From assembly GCA_025453555.1 (NCBI GenBank), contig JALOQC010000131.1, forward strand, positions 1 through 33,586: DNA of 33,586 nt, given 5' to 3'. The notes below the pieces were generated by a model. The model saw only the letters and a list, made by a program, of their open reading frames with translations. It ran no database searches and had not been told where the DNA came from. This DNA comes from Myxococcota bacterium (lineage in GTDB: Bacteria > Myxococcota_A > Polyangia > Polyangiales > Houyiibacteriaceae). The position numbers and the translations under genes are program-made. This document shows, one piece after another, positions 26,088 through 33,479 of this stretch. How positions within the stretch are numbered: the stretch's first letter is position 1; every line of letters starts with the position of its first letter.

Positions 26088-26394
26088 GAGAGGTTCCATC
26101 CTTTCCCGATGGCGAGCCTGTTCAGCAACGCCCGTGCCGCGGTGTCTCCGGACGGCACTTCCGGACGGGGACTCCGTCCCCTCTCCTCGATGCGCGCCGA
26201 CGCGATCCCATCACGCGGACGACGCGAGCCACTCTCGACGTCGGAGGATAGGGGTGTCTTCACCGCGGGGGAAAGGCGTGTGCGAGCGGCGTGGTCGTTT
26301 GCCACGTGCCCGCGTCGCGTGGAGTGGAACTTCGCGGCGTGTGAGGCGTGCGCCGCGCCCGGCGTACGCTGCTATCCTCTGGCCCGGTTCGAAC
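26088..26394. other. Divergent promoter region, lipoproteins / Nudix gene
   Basis: About 307 bp between divergent genes. It holds the inverted repeat GGGGAC-TCC-GTCCCC (26167-26181) and a direct repeat TCCGGACGG (26149 and 26160). No sigma-70-like promoter is convincing. No open frame with matching codon use is seen. Confidence 0.4.
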
Positions 26395-27042
26395 GTGAGC
26401 TTGCCCGATCTTCCGCGCCTCGCTGCTCTGCTCGCCGCGCACGCACGGATCGACGTGCCTGCGCTGCCGGGGAGGCGCAACCACCTGCACGCTGGCGTGC
26501 TGGTTCCGCTTCGCTTCGTCGACGGCGATCTGGAGGTCGTACTGACCGAGCGCGCCGCGACCCTGCGTCATCACGGAGGAGAGGTCTCGTTCCCCGGCGG
26601 CAAACCGGATCCGAGCGATCGCGACCTGGAGCACACCGCGCTGCGCGAGGCGGAGGAAGAGATCGGGCTTCGAGGCGCGCGGGTGCTCGGTCGGCTCTCG
26701 AGCATCCCTCTCTACACGAGCGATTTCCGCCTCGAGCCGTTCGTCGCGGTGGTGCCGGGCGACGCGGTGCTCGTGCCGAGCCCGGACGAGGTCGCGCGCG
26801 TCGTGTTGTTCTCGGTGCGCGAGGTGCTGGCGCGCTCGCACCTCGTCGGGATCCCGTGGACCCACGAAGGCCGCGAGCATCTGTCGCCGGTGTTCGAGGT
26901 CGAGGGTGGCAAGCTCGTCTACGGGGGCACCGCGCACGCGTTGCACGAGCTGCTCGCGATCGTTGCGCGCGCGTCGGAGCGCGAGCTGCCTCCGTTGCGG
27001 CGGGGCGACGTGGATTGGCGCGACGTGCTGCCGCGCTCGTGA
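26395..27042 (+). CDS. Nudix hydrolase, CoA pyrophosphatase-like
   Basis: Predicted enzyme of 215 residues that cleaves CoA or a derivative to phosphopantetheine and adenosine 3',5'-bisphosphate. The family signature is seen as VLTERAATLRHHGGEVSFPGGKPD, directly followed by the Nudix box with TALREAEEEIGL (the metal-binding REAEEE). The C-terminal part has the usual YGGTAHALHELL. GTG 26395 is the start best fitting the family N-terminus; no good ribosome-binding site is visible. No operon partner: it stands alone between divergent and convergent genes. Confidence 0.9.
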   Translation: MSLPDLPRLAALLAAHARIDVPALPGRRNHLHAGVLVPLRFVDGDLEVVLTERAATLRHHGGEVSFPGGKPDPSDRDLEHTALREAEEEIGLRGARVLGRLSSIPLYTSDFRLEPFVAVVPGDAVLVPSPDEVARVVLFSVREVLARSHLVGIPWTHEGREHLSPVFEVEGGKLVYGGTAHALHELLAIVARASERELPPLRRGDVDWRDVLPRS

Positions 27043-27097
27043 TGCGTGCGCAGGCAGAGGCGTCTCGTGAGGCGGCTCGCGACTCGAACGGCCGACG

Positions 27098-29119
27098 TCA
27101 GCGCAGCGCGGCGAGCGCGGGATCGATCGGCGGACCAGGGAGGCGCGAGACGTAGAAGCGCGCGAGCCATTCGTGGCCGCTCTCGAGCTGCACGCGCGCC
27201 GCGTGCTCGAGGCGCTCGGGGGCGATCGGATCGAGATCGAGCGCGCGCGCGAGGGGCACGAGGGCCGCGTCGTGGTAGCCGAGCTCCAGCATCTCGCTCG
27301 CGAGCTCCTTGAGGGCTTCGGCGTTCGCCTGGGCGCGACCGAAACGTGTCGCGAGCTCGGCCGCGCGCGAGGGCTCGATCGCGTGCACGAGCTCGTCGCG
27401 ATGGGTCATCGCGCGGAGGCGCGCGACGTGTGGGATCACGAGCGTCGGCGCGATCCGGATCGCGCGATCGTACGCGTGGATCGAACGATCGAAGGTGAGG
27501 CGTGTGTCGTCGCGCGTGGGATCGGCGGCGAGGGCCTCGTCACGGAGGGTCTCGCCGAGCTTGAGCCACGCGTAGTCCGCTTGGGGCTGCGCGCGGGTCG
27601 CGTGGCGCCAGAGGGTGCCGTCGTTCGCCCACGCGGTGGAGTAGCGGTAGGTGAGGGTGGCGAGGAGCGCGACGTAGGCGAGCGCGATCACGGCGCGTGG
27701 GGAGGGCAGCGCGCGAAGCGCACGCGAGGTCGCGGACGCAGGGCCGATGGGTTTGCTGGTGCTCGCGGAGCTCGAGTGGTCGACGAACGCGCCGAGCCCG
27801 AACGCGAGCGGCAAGAGCGGCAGCGCGAGGTAGCGATCCTGGACCTCGAAGTAGAGGGGCACGAGGTTCGACACTGGCAGCAGCAGCACGAGGAACGCGA
27901 GGATCGAGAACCGTGCGCGGGGGGAAGGGACGAGCATCGCGATCGCGAGCGCGAGCGGGCCGAGGTAGTCGAGCGCGCCGAACGCCGATGCGTCACGGTG
28001 GATCGGATACACGGGGCTCGAGCCGAAGGGGGCGAGCGCGTGGCCGAGGTGGTGGGTGATGGTGGAGGCGACGAGCGCGACGGGACCGAAGCCGTCGAGG
28101 GGCGGGCGCACCATCTCGCTCGACTGCCAGATCGAGAGCACGAGCATGCCGAGCGCGAGCCCGATCGCGAGGGTGGGGAGCTGCGCGAAGAACGCGCGAC
28201 CGACGCGTGACGCGCGCGACGTCGAGTGGGCGCCGTGGTCCGGCGACGTGGGGCGGAGGAAGACGTCGATCAGCACCAGCACGATCGGCAGCGGCAGCAC
28301 GGTGGTCTTCGCGAGCGCGGCGAGCACGTAGAGGACGCGGCTGCCCCAGGCGGCGCCGGAGAAGGGCGAGGTGCTGCGCAGGTGCATCAGGATCGCGCCG
28401 CTCGCGAAGAGCAGCGCGACGATCTCCTTGCGACCGGTGGCCCAGGCGACGGCTTCGACGTTCACGGGATGCAGGCCGTAGGCGAGCGTCGCGACGAGCG
28501 CGGCGCTCCGGCCGAGGCCGAGCGCGCGAAACACACGCCGCACGAGGAGGAGCGCGCCTGCGAAGAGCGCGAGGCTCGTGGCGTGGAGCGTGGGCCCGTG
28601 TGCGCCCGCAAAGGGGACGTCGAGCCAATACGAGAGCAGGTGCAGCGGGTGGTAGGCCTCGAAGTGGGGCTCGCGGAAGATCGCGACGAGGTGGTCCCAG
28701 GAGATCGACTGCACGGGCGCGAAGTCCACGAGGAAACGTCCGTCGTCCCAGCCGCGCACGAGGTCGTTCGGCACGCTCCGCGCGAAGGCGAGCACGGCGG
28801 CGATCAGGACGAGCGCGTCGTCGAGCCACCCGTGGGTGCTCGGATCGCGGTGGGTCGCGTGCTCGATGCGCGGATCGTTCGACGTCTCCTTCGCACCGGC
28901 GCGCTCGCTCGCGTCACTCTCGGAACCTTCGCGCGTGCCACGTTCTTCACCGCGCTCGGACCCGTCGTGAGCGCCGCGCTCGGCCGAGCTCGAGCCACGC
29001 TCGGAGGCCTCCCGCTTGCGTCGTACGGACTCCGCGCGCGCGTCGTCGTCGGTCGCGGAGCGCGGGGGCTCTCGCTTCGAGGAGGAGCTCTTCTTCTTCG
29101 GGCGGTCGCGACGGCTCAC
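27098..29119 (-). CDS. Multi-span membrane protein with TPR-like C-terminus
   Basis: Protein of 673 residues, GTG start 29119. The first 95 residues are strongly charged, Lys/Arg/Glu/Ser-rich and probably disordered and cytoplasmic. About ten hydrophobic segments follow. Motifs GWDDGRFLVDF, EAYHPLHLLSYWLD and YGLHPVNVEAVAWATGRKE match bacterial GT-C-like proteins related to TMTC/DUF1736 membrane proteins, which carry O-mannosyltransferase-like membrane cores followed by TPRs. The C-terminal 170 residues have helical repeats (DYAWLKLGETLRDEAL, SIHAYDRAIRIAP, ALVPLARALDLDP). Activity is inferred from fold only; substrate unknown. It is transcribed alone on the minus strand behind a strong hairpin at 29153-29186. 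Confidence 0.82.
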   Translation of the reverse strand: MSRRDRPKKKSSSSKREPPRSATDDDARAESVRRKREASERGSSSAERGAHDGSERGEERGTREGSESDASERAGAKETSNDPRIEHATHRDPSTHGWLDDALVLIAAVLAFARSVPNDLVRGWDDGRFLVDFAPVQSISWDHLVAIFREPHFEAYHPLHLLSYWLDVPFAGAHGPTLHATSLALFAGALLLVRRVFRALGLGRSAALVATLAYGLHPVNVEAVAWATGRKEIVALLFASGAILMHLRSTSPFSGAAWGSRVLYVLAALAKTTVLPLPIVLVLIDVFLRPTSPDHGAHSTSRASRVGRAFFAQLPTLAIGLALGMLVLSIWQSSEMVRPPLDGFGPVALVASTITHHLGHALAPFGSSPVYPIHRDASAFGALDYLGPLALAIAMLVPSPRARFSILAFLVLLLPVSNLVPLYFEVQDRYLALPLLPLAFGLGAFVDHSSSASTSKPIGPASATSRALRALPSPRAVIALAYVALLATLTYRYSTAWANDGTLWRHATRAQPQADYAWLKLGETLRDEALAADPTRDDTRLTFDRSIHAYDRAIRIAPTLVIPHVARLRAMTHRDELVHAIEPSRAAELATRFGRAQANAEALKELASEMLELGYHDAALVPLARALDLDPIAPERLEHAARVQLESGHEWLARFYVSRLPGPPIDPALAALR

Positions 29120-29152
29120 GCGGCGTCTCTACCACGCGTGCGGTGCGCGAGC

Positions 29153-29186
29153 GTCGCCACCGCTCGATCGACCGAGCGGTGGCGAC
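29153..29186. terminator. 14-bp perfect stem-loop upstream of the membrane-protein gene
   Basis: Arms 29153-29166 and 29173-29186 (outer GTCG/CGAC, inner CCACCGCTCG/CGAGCGGTGG) around a 6-nt loop. It lies 42-75 nt after the stop of the Cys-rich lipoprotein gene and 34 nt before the next start codon. It can serve as terminator of the former (T-run absent) or as leader structure of the latter. Confidence 0.55.
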
Positions 29187-29188
29187 TT

Positions 29189-29220
29189 CGCGTGGATCCG
29201 GCTCCGCGTGGATCCGGCTC
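29189..29220. repeat. 16-bp exact direct repeat after the Cys-rich lipoprotein gene
   Basis: Two perfect tandem copies of CGCGTGGATCCGGCTC, ending 7 bp from the stop codon of the minus-strand gene at 29228. Confidence 0.8.
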
Positions 29221-29227
29221 GGCGCGG

Positions 29228-30436
29228 TCAGCCCGCGCTCGCGCTCACCGAGCCGCTGACCTCGACCGTCGCTTCGAACGTGATCTGGATGCTCGCGGCG
29301 GCTTCGATCTGTGCGTCGACTGCCTCCGCGAGGCACACGCTGGCCTGCACGCCCGCGTCGAGCGCGGCTTCCGCGGCGTCGCCGAGACCGGTCGCCACGT
29401 CCGCGCCCGCCGAGATCACGAGCTCGAGCTTCTGCGCCGCGGCGAGCAGCTCGGGCAGGTGCTCTTGGAGCGTCGCCGCGAGCGCCTCGAGCTCTTCCGC
29501 GCTCGCGCCCTCGATGCTGACCACGATCGCGGGCGGCGAGCACTCGACGTCGAGGCTCGCGTCCGCCTCGCAGCTCGCCTGGCAGTCGACGTCGGCGTCG
29601 ACCTCGAGCTCGCCACCTTCGCAGCGCGGCTGCTCGAACGCGACGTCGCAGCTCCCGGTGCACGTGCCTTCGCAGCTCCCGCTCACGTCCGCGCGGCACT
29701 CGCCTTCGCAGGTGCCTTGGCAGGTGCCCGAGCACTGCGCGACGATCTCGCCTTCGCAGCTCCCGCGGCAGGTCCCCGTGCAGGTGCCCATGCAGCTTCC
29801 GTCGTCGGCGGTGGCGCTGCAGGTGCCTTCACACGCGCCCATGCAGGTGCCTTCGCAGGTGCCCTCGATGCGCGCGTCGCAGCTCCCTTCGCAGGTGCCG
29901 CGGCAGGTGGCGTCGCAGGCCACGCGGCCTTCGAGGGTGCAGCTCCCGCTGCACGACCCCGAGCACGAGCCGCTCAGCATGCCGCCCGTGCAGCGCGGCG
30001 GCGTGGCTTCGACGTCGAAGCTCGCGTCGCACTCGGCGACGCAGTCGACGTAGGCGTCGACGTCGACGGAGCAGACCGCAGGGACCACCTCGATGGTGAC
30101 GGTCGCGGAGGCGTTGGTGATCGTGCTGGAGATCGCGGTGGCGGCGTTCTCGCACGCGGTCGCGACGTCCGACGCGGTCGCCGCGCCGAGATCGGCCGCG
30201 ATGCCGTTGCAGGCCGCGAGGACCTCCGCGTCGAGCTCACGCGCGGCGACGCTCAACTGACCGGTCGCGCGGAAGAGCCCGTCGAGACGCGGGTCTCCGT
30301 ACGCGGTGGACACCGGGCCACGAAAGTCGTGGGGGCACACGACGTCGTCGCCGGACACGCAGCCGCTCGCGACGAGCGCGCCCCCGAGCGCCAACACCGA
30401 CGCGAGCGTCGCCCGAAGCCTCGTTCGATTCCTCAT
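29228..30436 (-). CDS. Lipoprotein with Cys-every-fourth-residue repeat domain
   Basis: Predicted surface lipoprotein of 402 residues. ATG 30436 follows GGGAGG at 5-nt spacing; the signal peptide ends in VASGC. Residues of about 40-145 form a helical, Ala-rich domain. Between about residues 140 and 285 cysteine recurs mostly every fourth position: SGSCSGSCSGSC, CRGTCEGSC, CEGTCMGACEGTC, CTGTCRGSCEG and CQGTCEGEC, with Gly and Thr/Ser between. This region is flanked by two similar caps (VDAYVDCVAECDASFDVEATPPRC and VDADVDCQASCEADASLDVECSPP, each quoted only in part as key residues). The C-terminal 110 residues are Ala-rich again. The repeat resembles no family I can name securely; comparable proteins occur in Sandaracinus-like genomes. 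Function unknown. Confidence 0.85.
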   Translation of the reverse strand: MRNRTRLRATLASVLALGGALVASGCVSGDDVVCPHDFRGPVSTAYGDPRLDGLFRATGQLSVAARELDAEVLAACNGIAADLGAATASDVATACENAATAISSTITNASATVTIEVVPAVCSVDVDAYVDCVAECDASFDVEATPPRCTGGMLSGSCSGSCSGSCTLEGRVACDATCRGTCEGSCDARIEGTCEGTCMGACEGTCSATADDGSCMGTCTGTCRGSCEGEIVAQCSGTCQGTCEGECRADVSGSCEGTCTGSCDVAFEQPRCEGGELEVDADVDCQASCEADASLDVECSPPAIVVSIEGASAEELEALAATLQEHLPELLAAAQKLELVISAGADVATGLGDAAEAALDAGVQASVCLAEAVDAQIEAAASIQITFEATVEVSGSVSASAG

Positions 30437-30580
30437 TCGGTCCTCCCAGATCCCTCACGAGCTCGCAGACGCGGCGCGTTCGAGACTCTGCGTGAGAGCT
30501 TGCACGAGCGTTCGACCGCGCGCCGGGAAAAGAGATTCGGATCCCGAGGCAGTCGCGCGCGGGCCTCGTGGAGGCTCCGG

Positions 30581-30650
30581 GCTTCGCGCGCTCGGGCTTC
30601 GCGCGCTCGGGCAGCCGCTCGGGCAGCGCGCGCATCCGCTCGGGCTGCCG
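30581..30650. repeat. Degenerate tandem array after the alpha/beta hydrolase gene
   Basis: Two exact 15-bp units GCTTCGCGCGCTCGG (30581, 30596) continue into shortened or lengthened relatives sharing CCGCTCGG (30611, 30623). The array lies 10-80 nt past the stop at 30660. Confidence 0.7.
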
Positions 30651-30659
30651 CGTTCGCGA

Positions 30660-31529
30660 TCAGGCGTGGACCGACGAACCGCGGCGTGCGAGCGAGACCA
30701 TCTCCGCGTCGTGGACGTGTTTGCGGATCGCCTCGTTGACCTCGGCGGCGCATTGGAACGTCACGCCGTGACCGGCCTCCGGAAGCTCCAGCAACCGCGC
30801 GTTCGGCAGGTGGCGGTGGAGCCGATCCGAGCTCGCGGGTTTGATGAGCACGTCGAGCGACGGCTTCACGATCAAGGTCGGAAGCGTGAGCGCACCGAGG
30901 CGGCTCGCGGTGTCGTGACGCAGCACCGCATGGAGCTGCCCGACGAGCGTCTCCTTCGCGACCGGACGCCCGAACTGCGCCTGCATGCGCGCGCCGAGGG
31001 TGGCGGGATCGAAACGCGCCGCGAAGGCCGGCGGGTAGAGCAAGGTCTTGAGCGCTTCGATGCGCGCGGGGCCTCGGCTGGTGTTCGCGCGGATGAAACA
31101 ACGCATGCCCTCGACGGTGGGGAGCTTCGCGTGGAGCGGGCCGCCTCCGTGGGTCGCGATGAGCGTGAGGCTACGGAGGCGGGGCTCGAAACGGATCGCG
31201 GTCTCCTGCGCGACCATGCCGCCCATCGAGACGCCGACGAGGTGCGCGTCGTCCCAGCCGAGCGCGTCGAGCACGCCGACCGCGTCTTCCGCCATGTGCT
31301 TCATGGTCCAGACGCGCTGGCTCCCGCGCGGGCTCTCACCGACCCCGCGGTGATCGAACCACGCGACGCGGTGATCGCCGCGCAGGCCGTCGATCTGCGG
31401 GCGCCACACGTCGCCGCGCATGCCGAAGCCCATCACGAACAGGATCCGCGGCCCGCGCGTGCCGGCGCTCCACCAACGCAACGAAGGGCTCGAGGAGGTG
31501 GCGCCGTTCGCGTCGTGAAGCTCGGACAT
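30660..31529 (-). CDS. Alpha/beta hydrolase
   Basis: Cytoplasmic hydrolase of 289 residues, ATG 31529. The oxyanion region is ILFVMGFGMRGDVW; the first catalytic loop region FDHRGVGES is typical. The nucleophile elbow is GVSMGGM (Ser), and the His is in LPEAGHGVTFQ near the C-terminus, with the acid expected in VKPSLDVLIKP. The overall pattern matches 3-oxoadipate enol-lactonase/haloperoxidase-like esterases. The substrate cannot be predicted. It faces no operon partner; RecX lies 207 bp upstream across a repeat-rich gap. Confidence 0.88.
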   Translation of the reverse strand: MSELHDANGATSSSPSLRWWSAGTRGPRILFVMGFGMRGDVWRPQIDGLRGDHRVAWFDHRGVGESPRGSQRVWTMKHMAEDAVGVLDALGWDDAHLVGVSMGGMVAQETAIRFEPRLRSLTLIATHGGGPLHAKLPTVEGMRCFIRANTSRGPARIEALKTLLYPPAFAARFDPATLGARMQAQFGRPVAKETLVGQLHAVLRHDTASRLGALTLPTLIVKPSLDVLIKPASSDRLHRHLPNARLLELPEAGHGVTFQCAAEVNEAIRKHVHDAEMVSLARRGSSVHA

Positions 31530-31610
31530 GGCGGAGATTCTTCGGTGCCCGGGGTGCGAGCGCAAGCGTGGCCGGTCGCCCCGTCGACCGCGCATCGTGG
31601 GCGGTCGATC

Positions 31611-31740
31611 ACGTTCGACCACGTTCGACCACGTTCAGCCACATCGTCGGTCGCGCCATCGTGCGAGCGATCGTGCGAGCGATCCAGGCGAGCGGTCGCT
31701 CGCGGTCGCTCGAATCACGCTCGAGTCACGCTCGAATCAC
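31611..31740. repeat. Composite of four micro-tandem arrays after recX
   Basis: Successive unrelated arrays: ACGTTCGACC x3 (31611-31640, last diverged), ATCGTGCGAGCG x2 (31658-31681), CGGTCGCTCG x2 (31693-31712), then TCGAATCACGC-type 11-bp units x3 (31710-31740). The last array includes the recX stop codon and repeats its TGA complement every 11 bp (31737, 31726, 31715), i.e. in all three frames. Confidence 0.85.
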
Positions 31741-32288
31741 CCGGCGCGCAGGATCGCTTCGGCTTCGTCGAGCGAGAGCGCCCACGCGCGCGCGGACACG
31801 TCGTACGAGAAGCCCGCGCGCCCGAGACCCGCGAGCTCTTTGGTTCGATCGCCCTCGCGATCGTCGCGTCGAAACGGCCCGTGGCGACGCTTGCGCAAGT
31901 GGCGGAGCGCGGCGCGCAGCTCGTCGTCGGCGCTCGATTCGGCCAGCTGCGATCGGACGACCTCCGCATCGACGCCCTTCTCGCGGAGCTTCGCCTCGAT
32001 GCCCCGCTTCGATGCGCCTCGCGAACGAAGCGCGCGCGCTTGCGACGCGGCGAAGCGTGCGTCGTCGAGGTATCCGAGGCGCGTGAAGTCGTCGAGCACC
32101 GCCTCGACCCAGCCGACGAGCTGCTCTCGGTCCTGCGCGTGGGCTTCCACGGCGGCGTCGACGCGCCGCATCAACACGCGTCGAAGCCGCGCGCGGCTCG
32201 CGTCCCGATCGCCGAGGTAGCGGGTCGCGGCTTCGCGGAGCGACACCTCGGTCACTGGCCGCGGGGTCTTGGCTCGGCGCGTCGCCAC
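31737..32288 (-). CDS. recX: Regulatory protein RecX
   Basis: RecA modulator of 183 residues. GTG 32288 is chosen because GGAGGAG (32294-32300) lies 5 nt upstream. The RecX helix repeats are seen: ATRYLGDRDASRARLRRVL, FTRLGYLDDARFAASQARAL, GASKRGIEAKLREKGVD and a C-terminal block with RRDDREGDRTKELAGLGRAGFSYD. RecX binds RecA filaments and limits recombinase activity. recA is not in the window. The stop codon is embedded in an 11-bp tandem array. Confidence 0.9.
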   Translation of the reverse strand: MATRRAKTPRPVTEVSLREAATRYLGDRDASRARLRRVLMRRVDAAVEAHAQDREQLVGWVEAVLDDFTRLGYLDDARFAASQARALRSRGASKRGIEAKLREKGVDAEVVRSQLAESSADDELRAALRHLRKRRHGPFRRDDREGDRTKELAGLGRAGFSYDVSARAWALSLDEAEAILRAG

Positions 32289-32379
32289 GTCAGCTCCTCC
32301 CCGTCCGCGTCTCTCCGCGGTAGTCACCACGCGCTCGTCGCGTCGATGCGGAGAGTCTCGGCGAAGTGGAGCGAGCGCG

Positions 32380-32395
32380 CGGGCTCACGGGCTCA
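32380..32395. repeat. 8-bp direct repeat including the TerB-like gene stop codon
   Basis: CGGGCTCA occurs twice in tandem; the second copy contains the TGA complement of the minus-strand gene, so the stop is duplicated 8 bp downstream in another frame. Short enough to be chance on its own. Confidence 0.5.
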
Positions 32396-32704
32396 GCCCA
32401 CGAGCTCGCGGATCTTCTCGAGCAGGTACGCCTCGCTCTTCGGGACGTCGCCGTCCACCGAGACCGCGCGCTCCACGGCCCCCACGAGCTGCCCACGCGC
32501 TTCGGGCGAGAGCGCGGCGACGCGCTCGGCCACGTCGCTGTCGAGGTCGATGCCCTTGAGGGCCTCTTTGCGCTCGGCATCGGGCATCCCGAGCTCGTCC
32601 ATCACGCGATCGAGATGCTCGCGCTCGGCGTCACCGAGGATGCCGTCGGCGATGAGCACTTGCCCGACGATCTGAACGAACCGTTTGCGGTCTTCGGGGG
32701 ACAT
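32393..32704 (-). CDS. TerB-like small helical protein
   Basis: Protein of 103 residues, ATG 32704 (MSPEDRKRFVQIVGQ). The sequence is all-helical and acidic with the TerB/DUF533-type pattern: VLIADGILGDAEREHLDRVMDELGM, LSPEARGQLVGAVERAVSVDGDVPKSEAYLLEKI. The two D-G-x-(L/V)-x-x-(A/S)-E motifs resemble the metal-binding sites of this superfamily. In tellurite-resistance systems TerB acts at the membrane; isolated copies such as this have no assigned role. It is divergent from the response regulator gene across a 270-bp gap with the 80-bp repeats. Confidence 0.8.
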   Translation of the reverse strand: MSPEDRKRFVQIVGQVLIADGILGDAEREHLDRVMDELGMPDAERKEALKGIDLDSDVAERVAALSPEARGQLVGAVERAVSVDGDVPKSEAYLLEKIRELVG

Positions 32705-32753
32705 GGGAGTCGAATGCTGCGCCCACCGCCGCGCGGTGTGCAACGCCGTTTTG

Positions 32754-32930
32754 GGAGCCGGCCGCCAGGCCGAGCGACCCGCGGCACGTGAGCGTCGCCG
32801 TCCGGCGACCGAACCGAACGACCTGCCGATTTCGGACCCGGCCGCCAGGCCGAGCGACCCGCGGCGCGTGAGCGTCGCCGTCCGGCGACCGAACCGAACG
32901 ACCCGTCGATTTCGGAGCCGGCCGCAGCGA
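32754..32930. repeat. 80-bp tandem repeat, copies B, C and partial D of the dispersed element
   Basis: Copy B starts near 32754, copy C 80 bp later and a truncated copy D of about 20 bp another 80 bp later. B and C differ at only a few positions. Each has GCCGCCAGGCCGAGCGACCC, then CGTGAGCGTCGCCGTCCGGC, with the hairpin GTCGCC-GTCC-GGCGAC, then CGAACCGAACGACC. Copy A is at 25178-25243. Placement in a divergent intergenic region suggests a REP-like mobile or structural element. Confidence 0.88.
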
Positions 32931-32974
32931 TGGGGGGTTGCCTCCGGCGGGGGCTCGGAGGTAGACGGGAGACG

Positions 32975-33340
32975 GTGAGCGCTCCGGCCACGGTGCTGAT
33001 CGTCGAGGACGACCCCGACCTGCGTCGTCTGATGGTTCGGCTCTTGGAGCACGACGGCTTCGTCGTGCGTGCCGCCGCGGACGGCCGCCAGGGGCTGGAG
33101 TCGCTCGAGCCCCTGCCGGACGTGATCGTGGCGGATCTCATGATGCCGGAGCTCGACGGCGAGCAGTTCCTCGTGGAGCTACGGAGTCGCTACCCGAACG
33201 CACGTCCCGCGGTGGTGTTGGTCAGCGCCAGCGCGATCCGCGAGGAAATCGCGAGCCGACTCGAGGTCGACGCGAGCTTGTCGAAGCCCTTCGACACCGC
33301 AGAGCTGCGCGAGCTGGTGCGGGCGCTCGCGGACCGCTGA
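32975..33340 (+). CDS. Single-domain response regulator
   Basis: CheY-like receiver of 121 residues. The start GTG 32975 follows GGGAG about 3 nt upstream. All key residues are present: acidic pair EDD in VLIVEDDPDLRR, phospho-acceptor Asp in VIVADLMMPELDG, Ser in VVLVSAS and Lys in SLSKPFD. There is no output domain and no adjacent kinase. A phosphorelay or protein-contact role is likely. This intact protein contrasts with the defective receiver at 11124. Confidence 0.92.
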   Translation: MSAPATVLIVEDDPDLRRLMVRLLEHDGFVVRAAADGRQGLESLEPLPDVIVADLMMPELDGEQFLVELRSRYPNARPAVVLVSASAIREEIASRLEVDASLSKPFDTAELRELVRALADR

Positions 33341-33346
33341 GCTCTC

Positions 33347-33406
33347 GCGGAGGTCGAAGCGGACGGAGGTCGCAGCGGACGGCGGTCGCTGCGGACGGCG
33401 CACGGC
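33347..33406 (+). repeat. 16-bp tandem array after the response regulator gene
   Basis: Units GCGGACGGAGGTCGCA (33359) and GCGGACGGCGGTCGCT (33375), with partial units at 33347 and 33391. It starts 7 bp past the stop codon at 33340. Confidence 0.75.
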
Positions 33407-33479
33407 GCTCGCTGACGTGTGGTTCGTGCGTCTCTTCGCGCGCGGTGATCTGCGGGCGATCGTGGTAGAACGCGCCGCG

